Shown here in pieces: positions 45,481 through 56,199 of a stretch of 64,000 nucleotides of DNA. Source of the DNA: Leptodactylus fallax (taxonomy: Eukaryota > Chordata > Amphibia > Anura > Leptodactylidae); contig CAMRHE010000657.1 in the NCBI GenBank assembly GCA_947044405.1, forward strand, positions 1 to 64,000, in the 5' to 3' direction. Position 1 is the first letter of the stretch, and every line of letters starts with the position of its first letter. Under the pieces are notes generated by a model. The model saw nothing but the letters and a program-made list of their open reading frames with translations. It was not told the DNA's origin and searched no databases. A program made the translations under genes and the position numbers.

Positions 45481-46660
45481 TTAACCCATGAAGGACGCTG
45501 ACACTTTTGGACTTCAGGACACGGTCATTTTTAGTTTTTTTTCTATATTTGAAATGCTTTTATACTGCATCTCTGTCTTTACTTGTATGTGGCACCATTT
45601 TGGGGCACTTATAGGGGGGAGATTCATCAAAACCTCTATATGTAATATACTGTGGCACACATTTAGCACAAGGCCATTTCTTGCATTAAACATGCACCAC
45701 CACCCCTGTCCTGCACCTCGCTCGCCACATCGTACTCCTTGGCCTCACATATTTATTATAACTCATGCTAATTTTCTGGTCTGAGTTATAATGGAAATCT
45801 ACGCCAGTGCCTGATTTATGAAGAGGCAGGAGCCCCTTTATAAATCACTTGTTCCCTGCATCAGTCAGGGCGTTTGTTAAGACGGGTGCACGATACGCCA
45901 GTCTTAATAATTCTGCCCCATTATGTTTAGTTTTAATTGATGTTTCTAGAGGAAGTGCAGAAAAAAAAATTCTATCACTTGTTTTTGGGTCTAATTTTTA
46001 TGCGGTAAAAAAGACTTGGTAACTTTTTTCCGTGGGACATAAGAATTTACATACTTTAAAAAAAAAAAAACGTCTTTATCAACACAGTCCTTTTTTTTTT
46101 TTTTTTTGTTTTTTGCAGGGAAGGCTGTTGTTTACATTTGCACCATTTTGGGGCACTTTTTAATCCTTTTTCAGGGAAAGCGAGATGGCAAAAATTCTGG
46201 CATTACTATTTTTTACCATATTCACTATAATATAAATGTAATCTAAGGACGCAGGTTTATCATAAAAGCAAAACTTGTATTAGTTGCCCATAGCAACCAA
46301 TCACAATTCAGCTTTCATTTTTTTCAGGAGAAGATGTAATTGGTTTCTACTGGCAACTAAGAGTTTTGTTTGGACTTATTGGAGATGACAATGCCAGTTA
46401 TGTCCATTTTTTGTTTAGATTTTTATATTATAGTTAGTTACTATTGTCTAATTTTTAATTTTTAAAAATGCTAACAAATTTTTTCAACTATTTTAAATCC
46501 AAACCACAAGTGAAATTGGACATGCTATCACTTGTTTGTACAATACCCTGCGATACATCTGTATCACAGTATACTGTACTTTTCAGCTACTTTTTGGCGG
46601 GACTTAATAGGCTTATGTATATAGTGGCCTGAAGGGCATTGGCTTCTGGCTGCCATGGCA
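45481..46660. repeat. TTAACCC-type interspersed repeat with a nested second repeat
   Basis: Begins TTAACCCATGAAGGACGCTG and holds CACCATTTTGGGGCACTT twice (45592 and 46139). The duplication brackets an inner palindromic repeat at ~45610-45930, from GGGGGGAGATTCATCAAA to AGTCTTAATAATTCTGCCCC. A(12) and T(16) runs lie at 46060-46106. Related to 11958-14359. Confidence 0.5.
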
Positions 46661-48016
46661 ACCCCTAAGGACTCTGCACTCAAATTTGAAGGGTTATTCC
46701 ACTGAATTTGGAGTTATCCATAACTCTGGCAATAAAAGCTCAGTGATAATGCTTGTAGCAACTCCATTGAGGGCCATAATACTAGGGAGGCTTGCAGAAA
46801 CTGTACTGTAATCTTACAGCTTGGTGTGGGAAGGGGCTACTATAAGGATCCTACAAAATCACATTCAAATTAATGGAGAACCATTCACCTAAAGGGTAAG
46901 AAAAAGTGGTTATAGTTAGACAAAAATAGACAAAGCCAAGCATGGATGGTACTGATAGGTCTTCAATATTAACTCTTTAACTCTGGGAAAAGATCTTTAA
47001 CCCTCAGTTCCATATCTACATGTCAGTATGGTTTTCATTTCCTGCACCTCTCAAAATCCCAGTAGCCAGATAAACATAGTTGTCGAAGATAGCCTGCCAC
47101 GCTAATACACTTTATCTAGGATGGGGATAAGCAACCAGCACTCATAGGCCATGCTAGAAGCTCTAGCTGCTGTCTTGGCTTCACATGCAGTATGGTCCTA
47201 TAAATTATCCATACTCCTGTAGTAAGCATTTATGGAAAGTTCGTTAATTACTTTCTTTCCACCTTTTAATTTTACTTGCACAGTCCAGACCATCCACCAT
47301 CTTTAGCATCTGGCAGAAGCAGTTATGTCTGCTGCAGATCAATATTTCTGTATTTACAGTGTGGAAGGGATGGAGCCATTAATATTTAACTATCATTTCT
47401 ATACATGTGGCTATAGACAGCTTTGTTAGCAGCGGCTGTGAGGTCATAACTTCAGAAAGGAATATCTATGAATGATGGAATAAAATATATAAAGTGCTGC
47501 ACATAACATCTAATGCATGGAAACATTGCTCATTCCGATTTTGCCATCTCCGTGATATGAATTTCAATGCTTTATATTATTACATTGCAGGACTATGGCT
47601 AAAACAGGACACATGGTGATGTATGTAGAACCGAAATACAGATGCTAAGTTTTCAACAAACTTTGTGTAAATCAATAGTACAGACACATATAAGAAACTT
47701 TGTATTATGGGAAAAAAAATGCTTCCTTCTATACATAGCAGGCTATGTTTCTCCCCCTATACTGACATTCACTCTGAAATCTCTCCTGAATCTGTCTTGG
47801 TCTCTTTGTGATGAGCTGTCAGGTCGATGAAGTATCAAATTACATAGAAGTCTATGGAGAGGGGAGGCGAAGGTGCCGAGTAGGAGAGAAGCAGACACAG
47901 GCAAACAGAAGCTGCTGCATATGTTTTCTATTTTACCCCAAATGCTTTACACACATCAATATTGCTCAGTATTTCTCTATAATTCCCTAACTAGTCCTAT
48001 TTCTGCTTCTAAGTAA
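46661..48016. other. Non-coding sequence
   Basis: No gene or recognised element. Confidence 0.45.
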
Positions 48017-48253
48017 GTGTTAAAGCAAAAGGTTTTTTTTTTTACTTTCTGTGTGCTGTGTTTTGGAGGTGTTATAGTAGCTTATCCCCCTCTACTTCAG
48101 AGACAACGAAACATTAGAGATCGAGCCTACAAACGGAAAATGCTAGAAAATGCAGATTACAAGCCATGTAATGTCAGAAATATTCTTCTTCTCATATACA
48201 CACATATGACAGCTTATGCTGAAATGGAATCCAAAAGGGTAAGTACAGTTTAG
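48017..48253 (+). other. Unrecognised 78-codon open frame ending at a GTAAGT-like site
   Basis: Starts MLKQKVFFFTFCVLCFGGVI, a hydrophobic, secretion-signal-like start, then a basic stretch (RQRNIRDRAYKRKMLEN). AAAAGG-GTAAGT at 48235-48245 fits a splice donor. I recognise no family, the hydrophobic start comes partly from a T10 run, and the length is within chance. A first exon or a spurious frame in a repeat are both possible; I favour the latter. Confidence 0.12.
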
Positions 48254-48745
48254 TCATAGACTAATACATTAAATTTTCTTTAATGCAAAATCCAATAATT
48301 AAAGACTGATAATCCAATATAAAGAGCAAAAACTATGGCTATGCACAGCAGATTCTATTATATTTGCTGTCAAAGCCATAAACCCAATGGACCACGTTGT
48401 AATTCAGTGGAGCCTATTGGGTGGTGTTAGTGTCTATGTGTGTTGGATCCATCACCAAGTTGTACTTGTACTTTTTTTTTCAGGAGCGCATGAAAGATTC
48501 CTACTACAGACTGTGATTTTACAGAAAGGAGGAATGAGGGGACCCAGCCAAAATAATCAAATCTATGCCAACTAGAAGGAGACAAAGATTTGAGCTTTTT
48601 ACTTTATTTTCTGGCAGGCATGGCATAAAAAGTAAAATGTTCCGTTTTATGGAAAAATGGGTTTGCACAAAAATAATCTATTTTAATTTTTTTTTAACGT
48701 TTTTAATGTTTTCAGAAATTCTGCCAAATGGGTCCAAGATAGTTT

Positions 48746-49240
48746 TTAATTTATGAACATTTTGCACAGATTACATATGCTACATAGCTTGGTGTCATCT
48801 GCAAATATAGTAACCGAGCTATTAATCCAGTCTTCTATTGTATTAATAAATAAATGGAATAATAACACTAATCCTTGGGGTATATCACTTATAACACATG
48901 ACACGTCTGAGTAGGAATTATTGACCATAACCCCCTGAATTTGATCCTCCTGCTACTTTTCAATCCGATACAAATTATACTTTCTAACCAGTAGACCATA
49001 TTTTGTCCATTTTGCATCTATGAGGGACAGTGTCAATGCCTTTTCAAAATTCCAAAAACACTATAGTGTATACACGGCCGGCCGCCCTTTGTCCAGGCTT
49101 CTACTCACCTCTTAATGAACACAAATCAGGTTAATCTGACAATTTGTGTCCTTAGTAAATCTGTCCTGATATTGTTAATCATGTGTTACCATGGTGACAT
49201 AATAAGGTTGGATAAAGACACAAGTCCATCCATTCAACCT
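48746..49240 (-). pseudogene. CR1/L2-type LINE reverse transcriptase fragment
   Basis: Minus-strand translation gives, in order, a degraded VYTIVFLEF..KGIDTVPHRC (motif 'v.f.lDfskAFDtVpH', with the catalytic Asp now Glu), then VMVNNSYSDVSCVISDIPQG ('GVPQGsvLGPlLF', here DIPQGLVLLFHLF), INTIEDWINSSVT and FADDTKLCSI, the FADD catalytic box with both Asp intact. This is the palm of a non-LTR reverse transcriptase of the CR1/L2 clade, which copies element RNA at a nicked target. Several stops occur and the thumb, endonuclease and ORF1 are missing. L2 versus CR1 cannot be settled from this piece. Confidence 0.75.
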
Positions 49241-49499
49241 ATAATCCTTCCATGTTGATTCAGAGGAGGGCAAAAAACCCCACAAGGCAGATGTCAATTT
49301 TCCCATATATGGGGACTAAAAATATAAAGGGATAAGACAACAGTAGATAAATAATAGAATGATACAGATATGACTATTAGCACTACAGAGTCCTGAATTA
49401 CATACACTTAGTTCTGAATGTACATAGGAGAATCCTGTCATTACAGGAAAGTATCAAACATAAAGTGTGATATACAATATATAAAAAGCTATTACATAT
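49241..49499. other. Non-coding spacer between LINE remnants
   Basis: Nothing recognisable beyond possible decayed LINE sequence near the left edge. Confidence 0.4.
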
Positions 49500-50060
49500 C
49501 AGACACCAACTAGGAGGATACACTGCATGGAGGGTCAAGGAGACAACCCACTTGATGTACATGGTTAAGGATCAACATCCATGTCGCAAAGTCTATTATT
49601 GCAGAGATGAAATCTTGAGGAGATTGCGCAGCAGCAGGAGACTGACACTCAGAAGGCCCGACCATCTGGAACTTGTTAGGACAATTTCTAAGTTTCAAAA
49701 TAATTTGCTCATAAGATACAGACCATGGTGACCATATGTTCCTAGGCAGGAGTAGGGTGGCATCTATCAATCCATTTCATGCTGCTGACTTTTCTGACAA
49801 GGCAGAGCATTTTTCTGAAGAATATTCTTGTACGGCATGATCAAGACTCCGCATCCAAGCTTCTGAATAAGCAGAATAATGGGTTTTTGGATATTGGAGG
49901 GTCAGACACAGAATTCAAAAACTCAATAACATTCAACCAGTAAGCTCGGATTGTAGGGCACGCCCTCACAGTATGCCAGAAATCCTCAGGGCTGTAGGAA
50001 TGCTTGGGACATTGAGGTGCTGGTATCCAATGCCTACCAAAAAGATGAGTTGGAAGACTT
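49500..50060 (-). pseudogene. L1-type LINE, ORF2 C-terminal fragment (different family from 10.5 kb)
   Basis: From ~50043 the minus frame reads GRHWIPAPQCPKHSYSPEDF, then WHTVRACPTIRAYWLNVIEF and LNSVSDPPISKNPLFCLF. This is the 'CP.C......dfwHt.w.CP.i..yW..v...l' zinc-knuckle-like region near the end of L1 ORF2. After a stop, a second frame (49770-49510) gives YEQIILKLRNCPNKFQMV, fitting the last segment ('y......~...kF...W'). The 3' part ends near 49500. Reverse transcriptase and endonuclease are absent and multiple stops are present, so it is a dead 5'-truncated copy. Confidence 0.7.
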
Positions 50061-51689
50061 AATGGATGGGCTTATTTTTGATAACATAAAGATAACATTC
50101 AACTAGATTTTGGCCACAAACCAATGAATGTTCCTATTAAAGGTCTTGACAATACATCCAAATCTAAGGTGTACATTAAAAGAACTATCGTGCCAATTTT
50201 TTTTTACTTATTTATTAAAACCAGATATTGAAATATATCACTTTTTGTAATCTGTTTTTATGTTCTCATTGTAGATTTTTTTATTCTATTTTCTATTTAT
50301 GGTTACGGGGGCTGCCATGAAAAATTTAAAAAAAATTATCAAAATTCTTTATGACATAAAAACCTGGTAATTTTCTTGTGACACATTCCCTTTAAGAAGT
50401 TGCTGTATTGTAAATGCCTAAATCCATTTTTATAGTTCCAGTCTCTTCAGGTTGAGGTTACGTCTAGCTGCAGATTTGTGCCAGTGTATTTGTATAATCT
50501 TAATGACATAGTTGTCGGAGTAGTGGATAATATACTCTTAATCTTATGACAGCTTCATCTTCCTGAACACTTAATTGCTACGTTGGTTTTGGTTTTCTTA
50601 GCCTTTTTGAACAGCAATTTCCATTGTTGTTTGAACCACTAAAGGAATCGTTTTTTACAACCATGTTTTTTCGACTTTGCTTCTCCGTTTCCCCTGATGC
50701 ATTCCCTTGACGTGTTGTCAGCAACTGAAATGTTATCATCTGAAATGCACTTGTATAATAATGGCTGGGAATAAAAGAAAATCTATCTGTATAGAAATCA
50801 AATGTGTGGGGTTTTTGGTTTTGTTGGGTTCAATACTCTTATTGATCTGTCCTCTTGTCCTATCAACCACCCCGTCTATTTACAAGCCTCGGTATACATT
50901 ATTAATGGTAACATTTATTTGTAACCACTTCCCTGTTCTTCATCATTCTCAGTCATAACATATTAATTGATTTTCACACTGAGACGTCCCAGATATTTAT
51001 CGCAGAATGTATAGTTCATCACATTAAAAGTCATCGTCCACCATTAAGCAAGTTTAAAGAGCAATTTCCTAATATCAAGTTATTTTTGTATTGCTCTCTA
51101 TAGACAATAAAAGATAGAAATGTTTTTACAGCCTTTGATCTTGCTCTGTGAACCGGCCTGCACACAATGAGATGCAGCAATATATCTTTACTATTGTAAT
51201 TGCTTCCTTTATGAGCTGTTCTCACCATGTCATGATCCCCCTTCCCCACGCCCTACCTGGTGTCCCTGCTTCCTCTTTTCCTCTCTCCTGTCCTGGCTGC
51301 TGCAGATGCTGGCCTTCTATGACTTTGGGTGTTTCCTCCAGGGCCACCATCAGGAATTTCAGGGCACAGGGCACATTGTCGGGGTCCTCCACTCCCATTT
51401 TTCTCATAGAGGACCCTAAGAAGGACAATCTCACTCCCAAACACGTGTTTGCACCAAGGCCAAATAAGATTTGGTCACAGATAACCCAGGAACAATCCAT
51501 ACCTATTACATCATATGACTCAGAGGTGAAGTTATCACACATTGTAGAAGTTCTCTTTCCTCGTCTTCTCCATTTGGTGCAGACCACCATGTATTCTTCT
51601 ACCTGACAAAAACTTTGGTTAGGTTCCTCACATTTCCATCATCCCCCTCCATCCTGCTGCCCTCACAGTGTCTTCCTGCTGTTGCCTCT
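50061..51689. other. Non-coding sequence; one isolated T2-type right end
   Basis: ACACATTCCCTTTAA ends at 50395 (T2-like, partner not seen). Overlapping frames on both strands at 51148-51606 reflect a GC-richer patch and match no family I know. Confidence 0.4.
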
Positions 51690-51799
51690 AATACTCCACT
51701 CTTTCGGGACTTCTCATGGCTCTCCTGGTGATGTCATGGCACTTGGCGTGCCAATGTCACCACTGAGGCCCAATCACAGGCCTCAGCAGTGACCCCGGG
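51690..51799. repeat. Fragment of the GAGTATAATAATT palindrome family
   Basis: GCACTTGGCGTGCCAATGTC and GGCCCAATCACAGGCCTC match the centre of 21366-21820. Confidence 0.55.
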
Positions 51800-52066
51800 C
51801 ACATCCACACACTGCAGAAAAATATGTGCAACGGAAATGCTGCAACTTCCAAAACCATTGCATTTTTGTAAATCGCAGCATGTCAATTACACCTACGGAA
51901 ATTCTGGTAGTTTCCCTATAGGTATAATGGAAGCAGAAAGTCTGCAGAGGAAACCTCTGAGAACTGTCTGTGAAAAGTGCTGTGGGAAAAGCCGCAATGT
52001 GTTTCTGACGCAATTTTTCCCGGAGTGCTTTTTTGCTGCTGCCCGCTACGTGGGGCCATAGCCTAA
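51800..52066. repeat. Interspersed repeat related to 6918 and 57780
   Basis: TCGCAGCATGTCAATTACAC, CCTATAGGTATAATGGAAGC and the end TACGTGGGGCCATAGCCTA define the same MITE-like family as the two other copies, in opposite orientation. Non-coding. Confidence 0.6.
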
Positions 52067-52805
52067 AAGATCCAAAAACACTGAAGCAGCAAACACTGCG
52101 AAAAAACTAAATTTGCGTCAGTCTCAAAACCTTTGGCCAGGACTGTATACTTGATACGTGATGGAATTCTGTACTTTTGGTGTTTTGCACATTGCTATCT
52201 AGTATGTTAGATTTGCTGAGCTAGACAAGGCAATATACATAAATCTTGCTATTACCGTATTATTTCTTTTCTTAGTAGTTTGTGATCACATTTGATGCAG
52301 TATTTTGTGGTTAGGAATCAAATCATGGTCAAGTGGCTCCCAGTAGCCAGATAAAAAGTAGAACATATCTTTTATGTGGGGAAATGATGGTGTAATATAT
52401 TATCGACTTTACTTTCTGTACATACAAATAGAAATGGCCAATTCAAATCGGCCCCAGAATTTACATAGAGATTATATTTAGGAAGAATTATCGCCTCTTT
52501 TTCTGAGTTGATGTGAAATGTGAATCTAAACAACAGTATTCTGAATCTGCTAAGTGTCCTATTAATAACACATGGCATGTCATCTCAGTATGATAAATTA
52601 TAAATTATGGACTCTTGAGGATTACTATATATGCAGATTGTAGGTACATACATATGAATTCACACCTCCAAAGCTTACATATAAAATAAAGAAGGTCAGT
52701 TATAATTATGGAGATTTCTATTACACGGGTAAGAAGATTATATATACATATCATTTGAATACTTGGCACAATGCTCAAATACTTTTTAGTGAGTGAAAAT
52801 AGTAC
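52067..52805. other. AT-rich non-coding sequence
   Basis: No gene or element recognised, apart from CAAAACCTTTGGCCAGGACTG near 52126, which resembles a Tc1 terminus. Confidence 0.4.
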
Positions 52806-52901
52806 TTAAAGGGGACCTGTCAATTTCGGCACTAAACCGGACACAGGTCTTTATGGACCGGAGATTTAGAGTCCCAAATCACTCTATTGTAAAGCGGTCC
52901 A

Positions 52902-52903
<2 letters not shown>
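52806..52903. mobile_element. T2-like left end (truncated)
   Basis: TTAAAGGGGACCTGTCAATT starts a T2-type element that passes into the (TA)n tract; no right end is found. Confidence 0.5.
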
Positions 52904-52943
<40 letters not shown>

Positions 52944-52944
52944 A
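52904..52944. repeat. (TA)n tract, segment 1
   Basis: Pure TA run broken only by a single G before the MITE, which begins at 52945. Confidence 0.9.
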
Positions 52945-53169
52945 CAGTGCCTTGCAAAAGTATTCATACCCATTGAACTTTTTCACATTTTGTCACCTTA
53001 CAACCACACACTCAAATGTATTTTCTTGAGATTTTAAGTGGTAGACCAACACAAAGTAGCAGATAATTGTGAAGTGGAAGGAAAATGATACATGATTTTC
53101 AAAATTTTAATCAAACAAAAATCTGAAAAGTGTGACGTGCAGGGGTATGAATACTTTTGCAAGGCACTG
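52945..53169. mobile_element. Tc1 MITE inserted in (TA)n
   Basis: Termini CAGTGCCTTGCAAAAGTATT are inverted perfectly at the right (AATACTTTTGCAAGGCACTG). TA lies on both sides. 225 bp, no ORF. The terminal 20 bases equal those of the 40921 element, so the same transposase could have moved both. Confidence 0.9.
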
Positions 53170-53176
53170 TATATTT

Positions 53177-53212
<36 letters not shown>
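53170..53212. repeat. (TA)n tract, segment 2
   Basis: TA-rich run with TTTA and AAA interruptions between the MITE and the LTR. Confidence 0.9.
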
Positions 53213-53213
<1 letters not shown>

Positions 53214-53711
53214 GTGAGGGTGTGCACCTAGAGGGCGCTGGAGAGCAACCCAAAAACAGGATTGAAAAGGACCTTGACCCCACCCATACCAGGGGCTTCA
53301 CTCCAGAGGGAGAACACACAGCAGGAGAGTGCTGCTGGTGACCTGCAGGGAGCAGGTGGACGGTGGACCAGTTGGAGACAGACAGATGGTCTGTCCCAAG
53401 AGGACTGGATTCCAGAAAGGACTGGTTAAGCTCAATGTGAGCCAGACTGCAAATAAGTAACCTCAGTAAAGCTTCTTGCAGCAGACATTAGTCAGTGTTC
53501 AAGAAGTGAGGTATTGCCCTGTGTGTGGGTTAGGCTGTTTTGTTATTTTTGTTCCTGTTATCACTTACTAGCTGAATAAAGCCATATCTTTTGGATTGCC
53601 ATTACCTGATATGCTGTTTATTTGGCACCCAGTGCCACAAACACCTCTGTTAAGTCCAGGAAGATCCTACCTTTTATGCTAAACTGCCCGCATTCTCCAC
53701 CATATGTGACA
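53213..53711 (+). mobile_element. LTR-like element inserted in (TA)n
   Basis: Starts TGTGAGGGTGTGCACC and ends CATATGTGACA (TGT...ACA, 499 bp). AATAAA is at 53575-53580, ~130 bases from the end, as in LTR R-U5 regions. After a 2-base spacer, TTGGGGGCAGTTCGGGG (53713-53729) resembles a primer binding site of the tRNA-Pro type with mismatches. Sequence continues ~125 bp as possible leader, then returns to (TA)n at 53837. Alternatively the whole 53213-53836 segment is one solo LTR ending GGAAACA. Confidence 0.5.
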
Positions 53712-53833
53712 ATTGGGGGCAGTTCGGGGGTTGCAGCAACACGATGCAAACACCTACATCAGCATCAGGCTTTTTCTAGACCTATGCTGACACTAGCGCT
53801 AATGTGCATAGGACGTCATAGCACAACACAGGA

Positions 53834-53836
<3 letters not shown>

Positions 53837-53867
<31 letters not shown>
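53837..53867. repeat. (TA)n tract, segment 3
   Basis: TA run that ends exactly at the left TIR of the DD38E Tc1 element. Confidence 0.9.
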
Positions 53868-53870
<3 letters not shown>

Positions 53871-55497
53871 TACAGACCAAAAGTTTGGACACACCTTCTC
53901 ATTCCAAGAGTTTTCTGCATTTTCATGACTATAAAAATTGTAGATTCACACTGAAGGCATCAAAACTATGAATTAACACATGTGGAATTATATACTTAAC
54001 AAAAAAGTGTGAAACAACTGAAAATATATCTTATATTCTAGGTTCTTCAAAGTAGCCACCTTTTGCTTTGATTACTGCTTTGCACACTCTTGGCATTCTC
54101 TTGATGAGCTTCAAGAGGTAGTCACCTGAAATTATTTTCACTTCACAGGTGTGACCTGTCAGGTTTAATAAGTGGGATTTCTTGCCTTATAAATGGGGTT
54201 GGGACCATCAGTTGTGTTGTTCAGAAGTCAGGTGGATACACAGCTGATAGTCCTACTGAATGGAGTGTTAGAATTTGTATTATGGCAAGAAAAAAGCAGC
54301 TAAGTAAAGAAAAACGAGTGGCCATCATTACTTTAAGAAATTAAGGTCAGTCAGTCCGAAAAATTGGGAAAACTTTGAAAGTGTCCCCAAGTGCAGTGGC
54401 CAAAACCATCAAGCGCTACAAAGAAACTGGCTCACATGAGGACCGCCCCAGGAAAGGAAGACCAAGAGTCACCTCTGCTGCGGAGGATAAGTTCATCCGA
54501 GTCACCAACCTCAGAAATCGCAGGTTAACAGCAGCTCAGATTAGAGACCAGGTCAATGCCACACAGAGTTCTAGCAGCAGACACATCTCTACAACAACTG
54601 TTAAGAGGAGACTGTGTGCAGCAGGCCTTCATGGTAAAATAGCTGCTAGGAAACCACTGCTAAGGACAGGCAACAAACAGAAGAGACTTGTTTGGGTTAA
54701 AGAACACAAGGAATGGACATTAGACCTGTGGAAATCTGTGCTTTGGTCTGATGAGTCCAAATTTGAGATCTTTGGTTCCAACCACTGTGTCTTTGTGCGA
54801 CGCAGAAAAGGTGAACGAATGGACTCTACATGCCTGGTTCCCACCGTGAAGCATGGAGGAGGAGGTGTGATGGTGTGGGGGTGCTTTGCTGGTGACACTG
54901 TTGGGGATTTATTCAAAATTGAAGGAATACTGAACCAGCATGGTTACCACAGCATCTTGCAGCGGCATGCTATTCCATCCGGTTTGCGTTTAGTTGGACC
55001 ATCATTTATTTTTCAACAGGACAATGACCCCAAACACACCTCCAGACTGTGTAAGGGCTATTTGACCAAGAAGGAGAGTGATGGGGTGCTACGCCAGATG
55101 ACCTGGCCTTCACAGTCACCAGACCTGAACCCAATCGAGATGGTTTGGGGTGAGCTGGACCGCAGAGTGAAGGCAAAAGGGCCAACAAGTGCTAAGCATC
55201 TCTGGGAACTCCTTCAAGACTGTTGGAAGACCATTTCAGGTGACTACCTCTTGACGCTCATCAAGAGAATGCCAAGAGTGTGCAAAGCAGTAATCAAAGC
55301 AAAAGGTGGCTACTTTGAAGAACCTAGAATATAAGACATATTTTCAGTTGTTTCACACTTTTTTGTTAAGTATATAATTCCACATGTGTTAATTCATAGT
55401 TTTGATGCCTTCAGTGTGAATCTACAATTTTTATAGTCATGAAAATACAGAAAACTCTTGGAATGAGAAGGTGTGTCCAAACTTTTGGTCTGTACTG
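53868..55497 (+). mobile_element. Full-length Tc1 element of the DD38E type, 1,630 bp
   Basis: Ends CAGTACAGACCAAAAGTTTG and, inverted, the same; TA duplications at 53866-53867 and 55498-55499. The TIRs are unusually long: 53868-54132 pairs with 55233-55497 (265 bp each), almost without mismatch. The transposase frame fills the middle. TIR identity and a single nonsense change point to recent insertion. DD38E spacing fits the Intruder (DD38E/IT) sibling family of Tc1 described in fish and frogs. Confidence 0.92.
54282..55334 (+). pseudogene. Tc1-type DD38E transposase with one in-frame stop
   Basis: ATG at 54282 opens MARKKQLSKEKRVAIITLRN, then TAA at codon 21 (54342-54344). The same frame then runs without break to the stop at 55334, 350 codons in all, normal for Tc1. 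If translation restarts at the Met at 54375, 319 residues remain. Residues ~10-60 are the first HTH (GKTLKVSPSAVAKTIKRYKE), followed by GRPR hook text (RKGRPRVTS) and the second HTH (ISTTTVKRRLCAAGL). Catalytic residues are all present: [17 protein letters not shown] and DLNPIEMVW. I count 38 residues between the second Asp and the Glu. VMVWGCFAGD is the glycine-rich box. The last ~33 codons lie inside the right TIR. The product would cut and paste the element at TA sites; the stop removes the first HTH half unless read through. Confidence 0.9.
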
Positions 55498-55499
55498 TA

Positions 55500-56199
55500 T
55501 ACACTAATTCATATTATGTACAAGACAATAATAACATAACAATAAAAATGAGTTTTTCTTATCGTGAAACATAGTCTTTTACCTTCAGGGTGGTATGTTT
55601 ATACATTACTCCATTATAATCTGGCATACAGTAGATCATTGTAGAGATTGATGTTCTTAAACATGAACTAAATGTAGGTGTATATTTAGTTTTTTTGGAT
55701 ATAAAGATATTCATGAAGACTTTGATCAGCACAATACATTACAAAACTGTAGCAAGCAATAACAGGTCAGCAATAAAAATGGGCGATCTCCGACACCCTG
55801 GAGTATAATTCTATTCTAGCTGAGGGGGAAAGCAAAAGAGGTGAGGGAAAGTGAGTATAAATGTTTTATTATTTTTTTTCACCTCCCCTAGGCCTCCATC
55901 CAATAATACTCTGGTGTCTGAATAGACCACAGAGTATAATAATTTACATGTCACAGTGGCCATTTTAGTTCATCCGAGATTAGCAATTTCATTAAAAACC
56001 GAACAATTATTTGGGTTGAACCCAGTTCGGAACAAATCTCTTCTCCCATCTATAATGGAGACCTGTTCGTTGAACCACATCTCCAGCTAACATTGAGAAT
56101 GTTCAGTTTAAGACAGTATAAGAAAGTTGGAATATTATTCCATACATACAGTATCTTATATTGATTTTCCCTATAGGTAGAGCATGAAGCAGTCTTAAA
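55500..56199. repeat. Spacer with a half-copy of the GAGTATAATAATT repeat
   Basis: At 55785-56040, CCTGGAGTATAATTCTATTC, TTTTCACCTCCCCTAGGCCT and CACAGAGTATAATAATTTAC match 21366-21820. The rest shows nothing. Confidence 0.5.

Noticed and set aside
48017..48253. First exon of a secreted protein gene
   Set aside because: The signal-like start comes from a T-run and only one GTAAGT word supports it; kept only as a very low-confidence entry.
51148..51606. 152-codon plus frame and 122-codon minus frame
   Set aside because: Mutually overlapping, no domain recognised, and compositional bias explains the openness.
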